Of a stretch of 53,520 nt of DNA, positions 18,408 through 26,959 are shown piece after piece (position 1 is the first letter of the stretch; every line of letters starts with the position of its first letter). The translations under genes and the position numbers were made by a program. The DNA comes from Myxococcales bacterium (GTDB lineage: Bacteria > Myxococcota_A > Polyangia > Polyangiales > Ga0077539), in contig JAUSAZ010000182.1 in NCBI GenBank assembly GCA_030652255.1, forward strand, positions 1 through 53,520, read 5' to 3'. Below the pieces are notes generated by a model that was not told the DNA's origin, did no database searches, and saw only the letters and a program-made list of their open reading frames with translations.

Positions 18408-19591
18408 CGACGGCGCTCGCCCTCGCGGCGACGGCGCTCGCGTCGTGTGGCGACGGCGCCCCCCCGCGGCCGGGGACGGCGCGCTACCTCGACGACCCTG
18501 CGTACCGCCGCGCCGAGATGCTCGCCTCGCTCACCACCACGGACAACGACTACGCGCGCCTCCGGATCGCCCGCTACGACAGCGGCGACGCCCGCGACTG
18601 GTCCGCCCTCCCTCCATGGAACCCCCCGGCCGCCCCGCTCGCACCCGGCGCCCCGGCGACGCGCCCGCTCGACCTCGGCCCCGCCGACCCAGACGCGCTT
18701 CGCGCCCTCGGCGAGGCGGCGTTCTCGCGCTACCCCGCGATGCTGGCGTCCCCGGCCGTCGAGGCGACGCTCCGCCGCCCGGGCGCCGCCGCGCGCTACG
18801 GCTTCTGGACCGCTGCTGACGGCGCGCCCGGCGGCGTGGTGGGGGTGGTGCTCGCGGGCGGGGTGCTCGGGCTCGCGTACTCCTGCGCCACCTGCCACAG
18901 CGCGCGCGGATCCGATGGCGCGCTCGTCGCGGGCCTCGCCAACGGCGCGCTCGACCTCGGCGCCCTCGTCGCCGACAGCGACCCCACGCTCCCGCACACG
19001 CAGGACGCCACGCTGCGCCGCTGGGGACCCGGGCGCGTCGACGTCACCACCGCGGAGGGCCGCGAGCCCATCGCCATCCCCGACCTGCGGCCGGTGCGCG
19101 AGCAGCTGTACCTCCAGCGCTCGGGCGCGGTGCGCCGTCGCTCGGTGGTGTCGCTGGCGATACGCATCGAGACGCTGCTGATCACCGCGCACGGCGAGGC
19201 CGTGCGGCCGCCGAGGGAGGTCGCGCTCGGGCTCGCGCTCTACCTCGACTCGCTCGCCGATTCGCTCCCCGCCCCGCGCGAGGGCGTCGCGGGTGCTGGC
19301 GTCTTCACGGCGCGCTGCGCGGGGTGCCACGCGCCGCCCACCTACGGGGGCGGGCTCGTCCCTGCGGGTGAGGTCGGCACCGACCCCGCGCTCGCCCGAT
19401 CGCCCACCCGGGGGACGGGCTCGTACCGGGTTCCTTCGCTACGCGGCGTCGGGGCGCGCGCGCGGCTCTTCCACGACGGCTCGGCGGCGGGCCTCGACGC
19501 GCTGCTCGGCCCGGCGCAGGCGCACCCCATGGGGCTCGACCTGTCGGCCACGGAAGCGACGGCGCTGCGGACCTACCTCGACGCGCTGTAG
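18395..19591 (+). CDS. dihaem cytochrome c lipoprotein
   Basis: The 398-aa protein has an N-terminal signal ending ALASCGDG (lipobox). It contains two c-type haem sites: CATCHSARG near residue 170 and CAGCHAPPTY near 309, each C-x-x-C-H. Later sequence such as GTGSYRVPSLRGVGARARLFHDGS matches the C-terminal part of di-haem cytochrome c peroxidase/MauG-like and DUF1924-type proteins. It probably carries electrons at the outer face of a membrane. It overlaps the upstream Cys-rich lipoprotein gene by 13 bp, and its stop faces the convergent GltB-like gene 13 bp away. Confidence 0.85.
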   Translation: MRRVATALALAATALASCGDGAPPRPGTARYLDDPAYRRAEMLASLTTTDNDYARLRIARYDSGDARDWSALPPWNPPAAPLAPGAPATRPLDLGPADPDALRALGEAAFSRYPAMLASPAVEATLRRPGAAARYGFWTAADGAPGGVVGVVLAGGVLGLAYSCATCHSARGSDGALVAGLANGALDLGALVADSDPTLPHTQDATLRRWGPGRVDVTTAEGREPIAIPDLRPVREQLYLQRSGAVRRRSVVSLAIRIETLLITAHGEAVRPPREVALGLALYLDSLADSLPAPREGVAGAGVFTARCAGCHAPPTYGGGLVPAGEVGTDPALARSPTRGTGSYRVPSLRGVGARARLFHDGSAAGLDALLGPAQAHPMGLDLSATEATALRTYLDAL

Positions 19592-19604
19592 TTCGGCGCG
19601 GGGC

Positions 19605-21152
19605 CTACGCGGCGCCCGCGCGGGTCATCATCAGCCCGCGAATCTCCGTCCGCTCTTCGGTAGCGGGCAGGCCCCAGCCGGGCTCGTAGCCGAAGATCTC
19701 CGGCGCCGACACCGACTTGAACCCGTCGATGAGCTCGATGCGCTCGAGGCCCACCAGCGCGGGGTGCCACTCGCCGCAGGCGTGCGAGAGCGACAGCATC
19801 TCCTTGCGCAACGTCAGCAGGTAGTTGGCGAGGCGCGCGGCCTTCAGCGTCGGGTCGAGGCCGCCCATCAGCCACTCGCTCTGCGTCGCCACCCCGGTGG
19901 GGCAGGTGCCCGTGTGGCACATCTGCGCCTGGATGCACCCGATGGAGAGCATCGCCTCGCGGGCCACGTTGATGAGGTCGCAGCCCAGCGCCATGGCCAG
20001 CATTCCCTGCTCCGGGAAGCCCAGCTTGCCCGAGCCGATGAACACCACCTTCTCGTGCATCCCCCGCTCGGCGAAGGCCCGATACACCGACGCGAAGCCC
20101 AGCTTGAAGGGCATCGAGACGTGGTCGCTGAAGGCCAGCGGCGCGGCGCCGGTGCCGCCTTCGCCGCCGTCGATGGTGATGAAGTCCGGCGCCCGCTTCG
20201 TGACGTCCATCTTGGTCGCCAGCTCGCGCCAGAACCCGAGGTCGCCGACGGCGCTCTTGATGCCCACCGGCAGGCCCGTGGCGTCGGCCAGGCGCTCGAT
20301 GAAATCGAGCAGGGTGTCGACGTCCGAGAAGGCCGAGTGCGACGCCGGGGAGATGCAATCCTGCCCCAGCGGGACCAGCCGGATCTTCGCGATCTCCGGG
20401 GTGATCTTCTCCTTGGGCAGCACGCCCCCGAGGCCCGGCTTGGCGCCCTGCGACAGCTTGATCTCGATGGCCCGCACCTTCGCCGACGCGACGCTCTCCA
20501 GGAAGCGCTCCATCGAGAAGCTCCCCTTCGGATCGCGGCACCCGAAGTACCCCGTGCCGATCTGCCAGAGCAGGTCGCCGCCGTGCCGGTGGTGGTCGCT
20601 GATGCCCCCTTCGCCGGTGTTCTGCCACGCGCCGGCGAGGGCCACGCCGCGGTTGATGGCCTCGACGGCCTTGCGGCTGAGCGAGCCGTAGCTCATCGCC
20701 GAGGTGTTCACGATCGAGGTGGGGCGGAAGGCGTGCTTTCGCTGCCGGTGCCCGCCGAGCACCTTGGCCGCGGGCACCTGGTACTCCTTGTCGTAGTGCG
20801 CGGAGCCCGGCGCCGGGGAGCTCACCGGGAAGGCGCTCTGGCGGATGATGATGTACCCGGGCGTCTGCTCGAGGTCGTTGTCCGTGCCGAAGCCGAAGTA
20901 GTTGTTCTCCTTCTTGGACGACGCGTAGATCCAGCGGCGCTGGTCGCGCGAGAAGGGCCGCTCCTCGTCGTTGCCCGTGACGATGTACTGCCGCAGCGGG
21001 CCGCCGAGCTCCTCGGCCAGGTAGCGGAAGCGCCCGACGATGGGGAAGTTGCTCACGATGGCGTGGCGGCGCTGCCGCCGGTCGCGCAGCCCGAGCATCA
21101 CGGTCAGGCTGATCGCCCCCGCGGCGGACATCAGATAGAGCGGGACATCCAT
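19605..21152 (-). CDS. membrane-anchored FMN-binding glutamate synthase-like protein
   Basis: The 515-aa protein is a standalone relative of the FMN/synthase domain of GltB. After a probable N-terminal membrane helix (PLYLMSAAGAISLTVML) come TSAMSYGSLS, GGISDHHRHGGDLLWQIGTGYFGCR, IEIKLSQGAKPGLGG (flavin site), ITIDGGEGGTGAAPL, and CIQAQMCHTGTCPTG, whose Cys-x5-Cys-x4-Cys would hold a 3Fe-4S cluster. No glutaminase domain is present, so glutamine-dependent glutamate synthesis is unlikely without a partner; many such proteins have unknown substrates. I prefer the ATG at 21152, with TAGGACC just upstream, over an upstream GTG at 21200. Confidence 0.85.
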   Translation of the reverse strand: MDVPLYLMSAAGAISLTVMLGLRDRRQRRHAIVSNFPIVGRFRYLAEELGGPLRQYIVTGNDEERPFSRDQRRWIYASSKKENNYFGFGTDNDLEQTPGYIIIRQSAFPVSSPAPGSAHYDKEYQVPAAKVLGGHRQRKHAFRPTSIVNTSAMSYGSLSRKAVEAINRGVALAGAWQNTGEGGISDHHRHGGDLLWQIGTGYFGCRDPKGSFSMERFLESVASAKVRAIEIKLSQGAKPGLGGVLPKEKITPEIAKIRLVPLGQDCISPASHSAFSDVDTLLDFIERLADATGLPVGIKSAVGDLGFWRELATKMDVTKRAPDFITIDGGEGGTGAAPLAFSDHVSMPFKLGFASVYRAFAERGMHEKVVFIGSGKLGFPEQGMLAMALGCDLINVAREAMLSIGCIQAQMCHTGTCPTGVATQSEWLMGGLDPTLKAARLANYLLTLRKEMLSLSHACGEWHPALVGLERIELIDGFKSVSAPEIFGYEPGWGLPATEERTEIRGLMMTRAGAA

Positions 21153-21524
21153 AGGTCCTACGGATGTATCACGGTGCTCAGGGGCGTCCGAAGTATTCAC
21201 CCCCCGCGATCGTGCCCCGCGAGCCTCCGCGCAGCCTCCCTCGATGCGGAATCACCCGAAGGTGAGGGATGAGCGGGGTTGAACGCGCCATCGTCAACAG
21301 ATTCCACGAGGGGCGACGGCATCGGCTCGCCATGTGACCCTGCGCATCGGGCGGTCCTGTGTATGAGTTCGACTCGCTCTCCTTACCCGCCCTGCTCGTC
21401 CTTGGGTCCGTATCTTGGCGTTGGATGGGGAGTTGTTGACGGTTGACACGAGGGCAGAATTTCGGTGCACTCCCTGGATCGGGGGTGAGCCGCGAGCCAA
21501 CCCTCCAAACGACGGGGGGTCCGC
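21153..21524. other. 372-bp intergenic region between divergent genes
   Basis: I see no gene here. A consensus -35 box TTGACA is at 21443-21448 (and TTGACG at 21436), but nothing convincing at -10 follows; TGCACT at 21466 is 17 bp away. A small hairpin (TCACC-CGAA-GGTGA) lies at 21252-21265. The region is where the base composition drops toward that of the following operon. Confidence 0.5.
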
Positions 21525-23609
21525 ATGATGTTTGTGATGAACCATCGGGCAATCGGGGCGTTGGTCCTGTGCCTGGCCGTGACCGCTGTGCCGGGAGTGG
21601 CTCTTGCGCAGCAGGACGGTGGGCGGTCCGACGGTCAGCAGTCGGCCGATGTCGCGGACGCGTCGATCGCGGGCCCCGTTTCGACCGAACCGCTCGTCTT
21701 CGCCGTGACCATGGCGGCCCTTACTGAACAATGCGGCAATCCAGGCATTGGCCAGACAATTCCCGGGTTCATTCAGAGTTATTGTAATGGAACCCAGACC
21801 ACTGGACTGAATGTGACCGAGCTGCGGCGGGTCCTCGCCCTGTTGCCTCCGCCGCTCCGGTCCCGAGACGATCGTCCTCGCTCCGCGTCGCAAACCGGGG
21901 AGGCTCGTCCGGAACTGAGCGGATCTGGCTCTGTCACGGATATCATTCTTCGAGGACTGACGCAGTTTCTCTGGAGCCGCGTCCAGGCCGAGGTGCAGCG
22001 CATCGCTCAAGAGGGGCTGCGGAGCCTGCTGAGCAACGCCTCCCCGACTCGCACAAATGACGGCGGACTCTTTGATTACCTCCAGGGCCGGCCCTGTGCG
22101 GTTCTTCCTGCGACCTGCGCTCTGCTCGGACTCGACACATCTGGCATTCGCGCCGCAGCTAGCGACGATCCGGAGAGGGATGGCGGAAGCACGACGTCGA
22201 CGTTGCAGTCATTGTCGTCGGTCGGAGAGGCGCTACGGAATGCGCTTGCCAGGGACGTCGTGAGCCTGCCGCGCAATCTCGACAGGGTCATGAGTGCCGA
22301 GCCCGCGCTCGCCAGAAACCCGGACATGATGCCACTACGCCTCGCTCTGTCGCTCGGCCTGGCGATCTCCGAGAGCGTCGCGCCTGGACAGATCGTCGCC
22401 CGACTGCGAGCTCGACTCCTCGACGCCACAGACCAGGACTCGCGACGCCTCTCTGAAGCGCTGGATGTCTTTGAGGCCATCGCACTAGCGCAAGATAATC
22501 GCCGTGAAGGGGAGATCACGGACTTCGCCAATCGCGAGCTGCTCACGCTGCTGGAATCATTGCGTGCCAGTTGGGCATCGAGGACACCGGCGGATGCAAA
22601 TGCAGTCCAATCGAATTCGCCGTCGACTGCCATCGATGGCGGGGCGACCAATAGCGACATCGCTCGGGCTCTGCTATTGCTCCGCGAGCTAGATCGCACC
22701 GTCGCCTCGGTCCATCGGTCTGCCACGACCCTCGCCGATCAGGATCTCAATGATGCCGAGCGTGTCTCGCGTGTGGTGCCCGTGGTGCGGGGCGTCACTT
22801 CTGCCATCCGGTCGGCGCTCCAGATCCACGACCTCCTCGCCCCGACCGCCGACCGCCTCCCCGAAGTCCGTCGGTCGAGCGATCGAATCGAGCGATTCAT
22901 GCGAGGGGCGGCTGAACTCCCGGAGATATACGACGCGCTCGCCCGCCGAGACCTGCCGCGCTTCCTCGCGACCACCCTGGCGCTCATCGAAACTCTGCAG
23001 CCACAACTCCCTTCGGGGAATGCGCCCGACGCGTCGGTTTCGCCTGCCGACGCTGCGGCTCCGCTCCGTTCGCTGTCTTCCAACGTCCGTCGAGCGCTCG
23101 TGTTTGCTGCGGAACTCGCCTCGGCGACGGACGCTGACGCGGCCTCGCGGGTGTTCGAGACCCTCTCCATGCCGCCTGGGTCGTGGGAGGTCCAGGCCCA
23201 GCGGCCGATGACGACCCTCAGTGCCTACGTCGGCCTCGGTGGCGGCTACTCCCACGATTTCATGTCAACCAGCCGGTCTTCCATCATCGGGCAGGTCACC
23301 CTCATGCTCGGAGTGGACTGGACATGGCCCATCCCTGCCTGCCGCGGCTGGTTCGGTGGTCTCTATGTCCCAATCGTCGATGTCGGAACCCTGCTCTCCT
23401 TCGAACCCTCGCCCTCTCCAACCGAGCGGTCGGTGACGGAGCAGCCCCTCCGGGTGCTGGCCCCTGGCATCTTTGGTCACATCAATTACCGAGTCATCAG
23501 CCTGATGGTGGGCGCCTCCCTGGTTCCTTTCTCCCGCAACGAGGAGTGGTCGCCGACCGTTCGGTTCATGGGTGCGATCTCCTTCGGCTTCCCGCTCTTC
23601 GCCCTCTGA
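21525..23609 (+). CDS. large secreted/envelope protein of unknown family, operon gene 1
   Basis: The 694-aa protein begins with a clear signal peptide cleaved after VALAQQ. The mature region is mainly helical to about residue 560 (many LREL, ALIETL, LLESLR repeats). The last 120 residues are aromatic and strand-rich (YVGLGGGYSHDFM, GQVTLMLGVDWTW, GGLYVPIVDVG, INYRVISLMVGASLVP) and resemble a short outer-membrane barrel. Parts of the gene are less GC-rich and use more A/T-ending codons than neighbours, suggesting acquisition or unusual selection. It is 3 bp from the next gene. Translation could begin at 21525 or the adjacent ATG codons (21528, 21537). Function unknown. Confidence 0.7.
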   Translation: MMFVMNHRAIGALVLCLAVTAVPGVALAQQDGGRSDGQQSADVADASIAGPVSTEPLVFAVTMAALTEQCGNPGIGQTIPGFIQSYCNGTQTTGLNVTELRRVLALLPPPLRSRDDRPRSASQTGEARPELSGSGSVTDIILRGLTQFLWSRVQAEVQRIAQEGLRSLLSNASPTRTNDGGLFDYLQGRPCAVLPATCALLGLDTSGIRAAASDDPERDGGSTTSTLQSLSSVGEALRNALARDVVSLPRNLDRVMSAEPALARNPDMMPLRLALSLGLAISESVAPGQIVARLRARLLDATDQDSRRLSEALDVFEAIALAQDNRREGEITDFANRELLTLLESLRASWASRTPADANAVQSNSPSTAIDGGATNSDIARALLLLRELDRTVASVHRSATTLADQDLNDAERVSRVVPVVRGVTSAIRSALQIHDLLAPTADRLPEVRRSSDRIERFMRGAAELPEIYDALARRDLPRFLATTLALIETLQPQLPSGNAPDASVSPADAAAPLRSLSSNVRRALVFAAELASATDADAASRVFETLSMPPGSWEVQAQRPMTTLSAYVGLGGGYSHDFMSTSRSSIIGQVTLMLGVDWTWPIPACRGWFGGLYVPIVDVGTLLSFEPSPSPTERSVTEQPLRVLAPGIFGHINYRVISLMVGASLVPFSRNEEWSPTVRFMGAISFGFPLFAL

Positions 23610-23612
23610 GCG

Positions 23613-25928
23613 ATGCGCCGCGTCGCCGCGCTCGTCGCCTCCCTGGCGTCACTAGTGTTCTGTCCCCTGCCAGCATCCGCGCAGTGCGTCGCGCGTCCGG
23701 GCGGGGGACATCACCACCATTCACCGCCCCTCGGAGCGCTGACCTCGCCCTATGAGGCGCTGACCTTCGATCCTCGGTGCGAGTACTGGATTGACTCGCT
23801 CGGGACGCGCGCCGCGCCGCTCCCGGCCCGGCTCACGCAAGGGACCCATGAGCTCCAAGAGGCGATCCTCGCCCTCCGCGGGGGAGCGCCCGGCGCCATC
23901 GAGGCGCGCGTCGTCGTCCACGCGCGCCGATCGGACCGCGACCCGACGCAGTCGGTGTCGTGGGAGTCCGCGCTCCAGGGATGCGATCCCGGGCACGCGC
24001 TCGACGTCTGCTGGGGGCCCGACTGCCCCCACGGGGTCGCGCTGTCGTCCGAGCGCCCGGTCGTGTCGGTGCGTAGCGCCTCGTGTTCGTACCCGCTGCA
24101 CCTGCGCGATCCGCTCGCGCAGGGCTCCCGCGTCGACCTCTCCCCGACGCAGCCGGTCGACGTCCCGCCGCTCAACGTCCTCGGCGTGCCCGCGGGGTAT
24201 CGCCTCGCGCTCACCTCACCGACGCTCGCCGGATCCTGGATCGACCTCGGCCCCGTCGACCTCTGGGCACGGTCCACCCCGATGCAGCGATTCTTCGCTA
24301 CGCACCAGTCGATCGCTACGGTGACGACCGACTGGCGCAGCGGCTCTCTGGTGCTCCGTCCCGTCGGGCCATGGACCGGGAGCCTCGTCTTCGAGGAGCT
24401 CTTGCTCGCCGCCGCGGCCGGTGAGCTCTGGCTGGGCCGCGATCATCGCGCGATTGCCGATCTCACGGGCTACCTCGGCGCCCGCCCGCGCGAGCTCCGC
24501 CTCCCCGACGCCGTGGTCGATGCGGTCATGGAGCGGCGCTACGGTCCGGCCGGTCGCGGCATGGCCCCCACCCGCTCGGACTGGCTGGAGGTATTCGCCG
24601 GTCTCTCGCTGTGCCACATCCGTGAGTACCTCCCCCGCGACCCAGGGGTCGGCGCGAGCATTCCCTCCGACGCCCGCTGCGTTCCCCTAGAGACGCTCGT
24701 CGAGCTCCCGGGAGAGGTGGTCGGGCGCGGCCCGCGGGCGTACCGCGCCACGGTCATGCACCGCTCGACGCAGGTCACTCATCGTGACGCTCGACGCGAC
24801 GGACCCGCGCAACCCCATACGGTCGCCTTTGGCTTTGGGCTCCTGCGCTCCGCCGAGACCTTTCCCGACGTCGTGACGCGAGGCGACGAGCTGCGCCTCG
24901 AGGCGCCCAGAGCCCGGCCCTGGTCGGCATGCGTGGAGGGCCGCTGCGCGCCCATCGTCGGCGTGCTCGACGCCGCGGTGACGACGACGGTGCTCGCGAG
25001 CGGACTGATGGAAATCCGACCGGGGCGCCTCGAAGGAAGGGCGGCGCGACAGGGCATCGCGGTCATGCGTGTCGTCACAGTGGACCCGGTGACGGACTGG
25101 GTTCCCGTGGGCCTCGGGCGTGGCGACGAGGGCCTCGGCCGGTGGACCGCCCTCACCCACGATGAGCCCGACGTATTCACCTTCTCGCGTCGGTCCTCCC
25201 GTCTCGACTTCTCTCTCTCGCTGAGCCCCGCTGCCGTCGCCGCGTGGAACCACCGCGGGCCGTCTGGTCCGCCCGAGGCGACGACCGTGCTCGTCGCCGA
25301 CCTCCCGCTCGCTTCCGCGCGCATCCACCCTCCGGCCGCCACGCCGCCCGCCGCGCTGATGCTCGTAGCGCGTCGCGGACCTGACTGCCCCGCCATCACC
25401 GCGCGCAGACTGCGTGCAGAGGTCCCCCTCGATCCGAGGACGCTCCCGGTCGACGCGGTCTTTCACCTGCACCTGGCGCAGTGGATCGCGGACGACCTTC
25501 CGCTCCGCTGCCTCGCCCGCGCGAGCTTGCGGGTGCGCCCGGAGCGCACGGTGGCGTCGGCGTGGCCGGCCCGCACGGCCCTCGTCGGCGACCTGCAGGC
25601 CGTCTTGCTGCCAGCTCGTCCGATCGCCGTCGGCCTGGCGCTGCCGCTGCTATACGGCCAGGTGCACGTCGCGGGCGGATTCGTGGTCGAGAGCGCCTTC
25701 GCCGCGACCGCGTTGGTCGACGTCGACCGTGGCACCGTCCAACGCGCCGGGCTGTCGTTCACCAGCAGCCTGAGCTGGGGTGTGTCCAGCGCGGTCCCGC
25801 GGTTGCTCTCCGTCGGCGTGCTCATCAACGTCTTCACGACGGGGCAGGGCGAACACACGCCGCGTGGGGTGGCGCCCTACGCCTCGCTCAACCTCGGCGC
25901 ACTCTACGACCTTCTCGGTGGTCGGTGA
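23613..25928 (+). CDS. large secreted protein of unknown family, operon gene 2
   Basis: The 771-aa protein has a signal peptide (VAALVASLASLVFCPLPASA) cleaved before QCVARP and a His-rich patch (GGGHHHHSPP) near the mature N-terminus that could bind metal. There are scattered cysteines (CEYW, GCDPGHALDVCWGPDC, CVEGRC) that may pair. The last 120 residues, from ALVGDLQAVLLP through GQVHVAGGFVVESAFAAT to SLNLGALYDLL, look like a run of amphipathic strands resembling the end of gene 1. I find no enzyme motif. It overlaps the next gene by 4 bp (GTGA), so it is translationally coupled to a lipoprotein. Confidence 0.7.
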   Translation: MRRVAALVASLASLVFCPLPASAQCVARPGGGHHHHSPPLGALTSPYEALTFDPRCEYWIDSLGTRAAPLPARLTQGTHELQEAILALRGGAPGAIEARVVVHARRSDRDPTQSVSWESALQGCDPGHALDVCWGPDCPHGVALSSERPVVSVRSASCSYPLHLRDPLAQGSRVDLSPTQPVDVPPLNVLGVPAGYRLALTSPTLAGSWIDLGPVDLWARSTPMQRFFATHQSIATVTTDWRSGSLVLRPVGPWTGSLVFEELLLAAAAGELWLGRDHRAIADLTGYLGARPRELRLPDAVVDAVMERRYGPAGRGMAPTRSDWLEVFAGLSLCHIREYLPRDPGVGASIPSDARCVPLETLVELPGEVVGRGPRAYRATVMHRSTQVTHRDARRDGPAQPHTVAFGFGLLRSAETFPDVVTRGDELRLEAPRARPWSACVEGRCAPIVGVLDAAVTTTVLASGLMEIRPGRLEGRAARQGIAVMRVVTVDPVTDWVPVGLGRGDEGLGRWTALTHDEPDVFTFSRRSSRLDFSLSLSPAAVAAWNHRGPSGPPEATTVLVADLPLASARIHPPAATPPAALMLVARRGPDCPAITARRLRAEVPLDPRTLPVDAVFHLHLAQWIADDLPLRCLARASLRVRPERTVASAWPARTALVGDLQAVLLPARPIAVGLALPLLYGQVHVAGGFVVESAFAATALVDVDRGTVQRAGLSFTSSLSWGVSSAVPRLLSVGVLINVFTTGQGEHTPRGVAPYASLNLGALYDLLGGR

Positions 25929-26914
25929 GCCCGCGCGTCGCCCTCCTGTCCGTCGTCGCCCTCGGTGCGTGTGTGGAGCCGTACCGCATCACCGACGTGC
26001 GCCCGGTCCCCTCGCTCGCGCGCGGCGGTCCGCGACCGCTCTCGGTCCGGGAGGCCGAGGCGCGGATAAGCGACGAGGTAGGCGCCCTCCATCGGGCGGC
26101 GGTCACACTCGCGTGGCACGTAAGGGAAACGTTGCCCCCGGGGTGCCGCGTCGAAAGCCTGCCGTCCGCGGAGGCCATCGTAGTGGCGCAGTGCCCGAAC
26201 GATCAATTGTTCGATCGGGGACTCTACTCCTTTCACCACGGCCAGGTCAGCGCGGCGTGGGCGGCGGTCGGGCACTGGATCGGTCAGACCGTCTCGGGTT
26301 CGGTCGTCGGGTCGATCGACGTCGACGTGACCGGCTCGGTCGACGAGATGTACTGCTGTCACGAGGGCTTCGACGGCGCTCTGCGGCTGCGGAGCATCCC
26401 CATCGCATCCTGTCAGCGCTGCCCCGCGCCGCCGCGCGATCGGCGCTCCCACGCGGAGTGCAACCAGTGCCTTTCCGTGGCGCGAGCGGTCGCGGTCGCT
26501 GAGAGCGTGTGGCCGCTGACACCACAGGGTCGACCGGAGGTGCGTGTGAGGGCGCGCGGCGCCGGCACTTGCTGGATGGGCCCTGGCTGCGCGTTCGGCG
26601 CTTCGAACTGTCAGAATCGCCGCGACTGTGAGTGGGCTCGTCGCGTCGACGTGACGCTCCGGCTGCATCCCCCCGAGCGTCCGTGTTCAATCACCATGAT
26701 CGACCCAGCGTCGATCCTGTTCTGCTACCAGGAGGCATCGCGGCGGCGCAGGGGCGAGGCCGCGGTCGGGGTCGTCCCTTTCCTGGCTCCGCCACCCCTG
26801 AGGTCGTGCCCGCTCGGCGTCGAAGGTGTGGAGCAGGCGGCTGGATCCTGGAGCGTCCTGAGGGATGGCGGGGTGCTCGACCTCGCGGACGGGTATTTCC
26901 TCCCCCCGCTGTGA
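25925..26914 (+). CDS. OmpA-like domain lipoprotein, operon gene 3
   Basis: The 329-aa protein starts with GTG at 25925, overlapping the upstream stop, and has the lipobox VVALGAC, giving lipidation at Cys16. Residues of about 92-247 look like a divergent OmpA/Pal domain: LFDRGLYSFHHGQVSAAW, then IDVDVTGSVDE where OmpA has the VEGHTD strand, then CLSVARAVAVAESVW for LSERRAxAV, RVRARGAG for the RGxGE turn, and CEWARRVDVTL for NRRVEI. Cysteines added between these blocks (CCHEG, CQRC, CNQC) are unusual for the family and may form disulphides. Peptidoglycan binding is the family role; whether the ligand residues remain is uncertain because the canonical Asp/Arg pair is only partly kept. Confidence 0.65.
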   Translation: MSPRVALLSVVALGACVEPYRITDVRPVPSLARGGPRPLSVREAEARISDEVGALHRAAVTLAWHVRETLPPGCRVESLPSAEAIVVAQCPNDQLFDRGLYSFHHGQVSAAWAAVGHWIGQTVSGSVVGSIDVDVTGSVDEMYCCHEGFDGALRLRSIPIASCQRCPAPPRDRRSHAECNQCLSVARAVAVAESVWPLTPQGRPEVRVRARGAGTCWMGPGCAFGASNCQNRRDCEWARRVDVTLRLHPPERPCSITMIDPASILFCYQEASRRRRGEAAVGVVPFLAPPPLRSCPLGVEGVEQAAGSWSVLRDGGVLDLADGYFLPPL

Positions 26915-26959
26915 GGGTCCGCTCGGGGCTGCCGGACGTGCTAGTCGGATACCAGTTCC

